Source: Nemania diffusa (Eukaryota; Ascomycota; Sordariomycetes; Xylariales; Xylariaceae). From it: a stretch of DNA of 64,000 bases. The translations under genes and the position numbers were made by a program. Where the stretch lies: the NCBI GenBank assembly GCA_038501195.1, contig JBBPUQ010000002.1:4913001-4977000 (forward strand). Direction: 5' to 3'. A model generated the notes under the pieces. That model did not search any database. It had not been told where the DNA came from and saw only the letters and a program-made list of their open reading frames with translations. Below, in pieces: positions 60,968 to 64,000 of this stretch. Position 1 is the first letter of the stretch. Each line of letters begins with the position of its first letter.

Positions 60968-62432
60968 ATGGCAGAACCACAGTCAAATGGAGATTCACCC
61001 GTACCTAAAAATGTCATAATTGTAAGTACCGGCTATGAGTTATAGATTGACGCATATTTGTTTACTAACCCAAACAGATTGGCGGATCACTTTCAGGCCT
61101 CATGCATGGTGTGATGCTCCACCGTCTTGGAAGCAACGTCCGCATTCTTGAGCAGTCCACCACTAATGCCCCAGAATCTCACATGGCGGGTGTAGTTCTG
61201 GGTGCCGACGTATTGCAATTTCTCAAGCAATTCGACAGAGTTGCTGACATACCTTTGGGTATACCGTCAGTGCAGTTGCAATCTCTAGATGAGCAGGGGA
61301 AGACCCATGCATTTATGAAATTGCATCGACTCATGTCGTCCTGGGATGCACTGTATTACCGTCTTCGCGCCAATTTCGATCTCCTAGCCAGCGAATACGT
61401 CCCGTGCCCGCCGGCGCCAGCTTCACTGGGAAACGAAGAGGCAGAAGCGACTCAAGCAAGGGCGAGGTATGAGGTTGGAAAGCGAGTAGTGGGCGTGGAT
61501 GAACTTGACACAGGCCAGGTCCTTGTTCGCTATCAAGATCTTCTTGGCGAAGGCAACGAAATAGAGGCAAATGCTGACCTAGTTCTCGGTGCCGACGGGC
61601 CTAATTCATTGGTTCGCAAGGTATTTTCCGCGACGGGCCAAACAGACCGGAAGTATTCAGGGCATGTGGCTTGGCGCGGTACAGTGCCTGAGCATATGGT
61701 AAGTGAGCAGACACGGCGTCTTTTCAGGGACAGCATAACATATTTAATACTTAAGAATCAAGGCGGCCATGTAATAGTGTAAGCCCACGTTCGTGTTGAG
61801 GGATATTAGAGGTCATTAACACGCCACACAGTTACAGCATACCTGGGAAAAGAGGCTCTGTCGAACTTGGCGAGCGGATGTTGAATTTTTGCTGGTATAC
61901 AAACGTTCCGGCCTCTGGCCTCGTTGAAGTTATGACAGATGTAGACGGACAGCAGCGCCATACAAAGCTACCCCCTGGAAAGGTTCGTCCCGAAGTGTGG
62001 GAAAAGCAAAGGGCTTACGCTGGAAACCTGTTTGCTCCCGCATACCTCGAAATTATTCAGAAGATCGACTCACCGTTCGTGCACTTAATCACGGACTTTT
62101 ACTCACCACGGGTGGTCTTTGCTGGCGGTAGGGTTCTACTGGTTGGAGATGCGTCCACACATTTACGCCCTCACATTGGCTTTTCAACGAACCAAGCTGC
62201 ATATCATACTCTTCTAACTCAGAAGCTTCTCACTGGAATAATGACAACAGAAGAATGGGAATACCAAACTACTGTGGCTGCCTACCTGCACTGGAAGAGA
62301 AGCATTTGGTTTAGCGAATTCTTTCAGCGGCCACTTCATATTTCGATAGTAAGCGCGGTCTCGTTTTGGGCTACATCTGCACTAGCCAAAGTGAGGACAT
62401 GGATGGGGTGGCTTCCAGAACAAGCAGTCTAG
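60968..62432 (+). CDS. FAD-dependent monooxygenase (2,6-dihydroxypyridine 3-monooxygenase-like)
   Basis: Exons 60968..61021, 61078..61778 and 61832..62432 give 451 residues. Features: N-terminal FAD-binding strand VIIIGGSLSG (16-25), split by intron 1; FAD/NADPH motif LGADGPNSLVRK at 188-199; and GD motif VLLVGDASTHLRPHIG with Gly-Asp at 357-358. The HVAWRGTVPE and GKRGSVELGERMLNFCWYTN segments match the substrate domain of the dihydroxypyridine hydroxylase subgroup of class A flavoprotein monooxygenases. A hydrophobic stretch near the C-terminus (ISIVSAVSFWATSALA) could sit on a membrane. The ATG at 60968 (GTCATGG) was preferred; an in-frame ATG at 60953 adds five residues. The frame is intact. 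The substrate is an aromatic ring, inferred. It is the last surviving enzyme gene of the split cluster on this side. Confidence 0.92.
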
Positions 62433-62709
62433 ACAATAACGCTAAAGCAGGTAATTGGTATTGCTAATTTAATGGGAAAATTATTTGTTTCTTTTTTGTC
62501 AAAGTTATTAATTTTTTTAACGTGGCATATCCAGCTTAATACAGCTCCTTCCTTTTAGAAAGCCTAGTCTAACAGTTCCATATATATTTCTAAAGATCGG
62601 ATGGTTCCTTATTGTGGTGTGTCCGGTCTTTTTCGAAATAAAGTGACTAGAATTTATATCTATGGTTTTTGACTATATATAGTACCTCTGGTCCTTTTAA
62701 AAAGCTAAA
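62433..62709. other. 3' flank of the monooxygenase gene
   Basis: AT-leaning sequence without coding signal, leading into the second AT-collapsed block. Confidence 0.5.
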
Positions 62710-64000
62710 TGTTGGAATACTGGTATTAGTTATAACTGTATGTTGTAGTTTGTATGCTGTAGTACTTGTATTACAGTTGTACAAACAGGTATATAGTTAT
62801 ATAAGCAAGTATTTATTTTGTATACTAGCAGAGATTTTATTTACAATTGTTGCACAAGGCTCACAAAAAAGGGAGAGCTTTAAGCAAATAAAGCTATATT
62901 ATATGAAAAATCTATATATAAAAAGAAAAAAAAAAAAGTTAGAAATTTTTTTGCACAAAAATTGCTTATATATATATATATAAAGCAGTTTAAAGCAATA
63001 ATAAATAAAACTATTTATTTAATTATATAATAAAACTATTTAATTTATTTAAATAATTAAATTAATATTAATTAATTTATAATTATTTTTTTTTTAAAAA
63101 AATAACTTATTTACAAATTATAAAAATTAAATATATAAATTTTAATTAATTATTTTTTAATAAAAAAAAAATCGTTTTAAATATTTATTATATTATTAAT
63201 TATTAAATTTTGTTTTTTTTAAGTTATAATATAATTTTTTTATATATTAATATTATTATTTTAAATATATTTTTTATATATATATTTTTTTTTTTTATAA
63301 AATTAATAAATTATTATTTTTATAAAGTTTTTTAATTATATTATTTTAAATTATTTATAACTAACTTTTTAATTTTAATAATAGTTTTATTATATTTAAA
63401 TTATTATTATAAAACTTTTTTAATAATATAAAATTATTTTAAAAGTTTTTAATATAATATTATTTATTATTAATATTTTAGCTTTTTTAATTAATTTAAT
63501 ATTATAACTTTTAATAATATAAATATATTATATATATTTTTTTTATTTTAAATTTTTTTTTATTTTTAAATTTAAATATTTTATTTTTAAAGTTATTGTT
63601 TTTTTAATTTATTAATAAATTATTAAAATATTTTTATAAATAATTAATATAATATTAATTTATAAATTTTTAAAATAAAAAAATTTATAATATAAATATA
63701 TTATTATTTTTTTTTTAAATTTTATATATTTGTTATATTATTAAATAATTAAATTTATTTAAAAATTTATTAATTATTTAAAATTGTTATTTTTTTAATA
63801 TAAATATATAATTATTTATATTAAAATTAAAATTTTAATATTTTTTATTAATTTATATAATTATATAATATTATATATATTTTAATTTTTTTTTAATAAA
63901 ATTTATAAATTATATAATTTTTTATATTTTGTTTTAAATTTTAAGTTATAATATTTTTTTAGCTATTAATAAATTTTTCAGTTTTTTTTAAATTATATAA
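62710..64000. mobile_element. Second AT-collapsed block, probable retroelement edge (partial)
   Basis: From about 62900 to the window end the DNA is nearly pure A/T, like the large element. The outer 200 bp keep more G and C (TACTGG, GGTAT, AAGGCTCAC, AAAGGGAGAG). A word TGTTGGAATA at 62710-62719 matches the usual start of Ty1/copia-type LTRs and marks a plausible boundary. The other end lies beyond the window, so the pair of LTRs and target duplication cannot be checked. No coding sequence. Confidence 0.55.

Noticed and set aside
62669..62983. Open frame of about 104 codons with hydrophobic start near the second AT block
   Set aside because: Runs from a possible LTR edge into A/T sequence; lysine-rich low-complexity end and no family similarity.
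1..64000. CRISPR arrays, riboswitches or bacterial operons
   Set aside because: None seen; gene structure is eukaryotic throughout.

Overview
The window is nuclear DNA from a filamentous ascomycete (Pezizomycotina, probably a Sordariomycete). The signs are short 48-240 bp spliceosomal introns with GTRNGT donors and CTAAC-like branch sites, fungal-specific families (HET, Clr5-ankyrin, DUF7025-type AAA ATPase, DHN-melanin reductase, DHA14 efflux pump) and extremely AT-rich blocks of the kind left by repeat-induced point mutation (RIP). Species cannot be fixed from the sequence alone. All exon boundaries below were worked out by hand from reading-frame continuity, splice signals and family conservation.

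Left part, 1-20974, is mostly conserved housekeeping: a 3' portion of a YVC1-type TRP calcium channel (+, cut by the window start); a 684-residue fungal protein of unknown function (+); the cohesin loader SCC2/Mis4 (-, with a GC-AG first intron); RNA polymerase I subunit RPA12 (+, ending in a 19-bp exon); deoxyhypusine hydroxylase (-); and pyridoxamine-phosphate oxidase (+).

Middle part, 20975-37205, is more accessory: a tri/tetrahydroxynaphthalene reductase (melanin pathway type, +), an AAA ATPase with a long fungal N-terminal region (+, again with a GC-AG intron), a DUF1308 protein (-), a HET-domain protein (-) and a Clr5-ankyrin protein (+), separated by 0.5-1.8 kb of gene-free DNA with microsatellites and a minisatellite.

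Right part, 37206-64000, looks like a broken secondary-metabolite locus. An SDR (-) and a DHA14-type MFS efflux gene (+) share a bidirectional promoter. The MFS gene is split in its last third by a 17,293-bp insertion (40916-58208), bounded by a 5-bp target duplication (ACAGG) and 207-bp direct LTRs, and reduced by C-to-T change to almost pure A/T. On the far side the MFS gene resumes in the same frame. It is followed by a relic of a polyketide synthase acyl carrier domain, whose phosphopantetheine serine codon has become leucine, and by an intact FAD monooxygenase (+). A second AT-collapsed block, probably another retroelement, starts near 62710 and runs off the window.

The most unusual signal is in the AT-collapsed element. 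The two LTR copies differ only by transitions. Every C preceded by a pyrimidine has been lost from at least one copy, while many C's preceded by a purine survive in both. The outer edge of each LTR is spared in complementary fashion.
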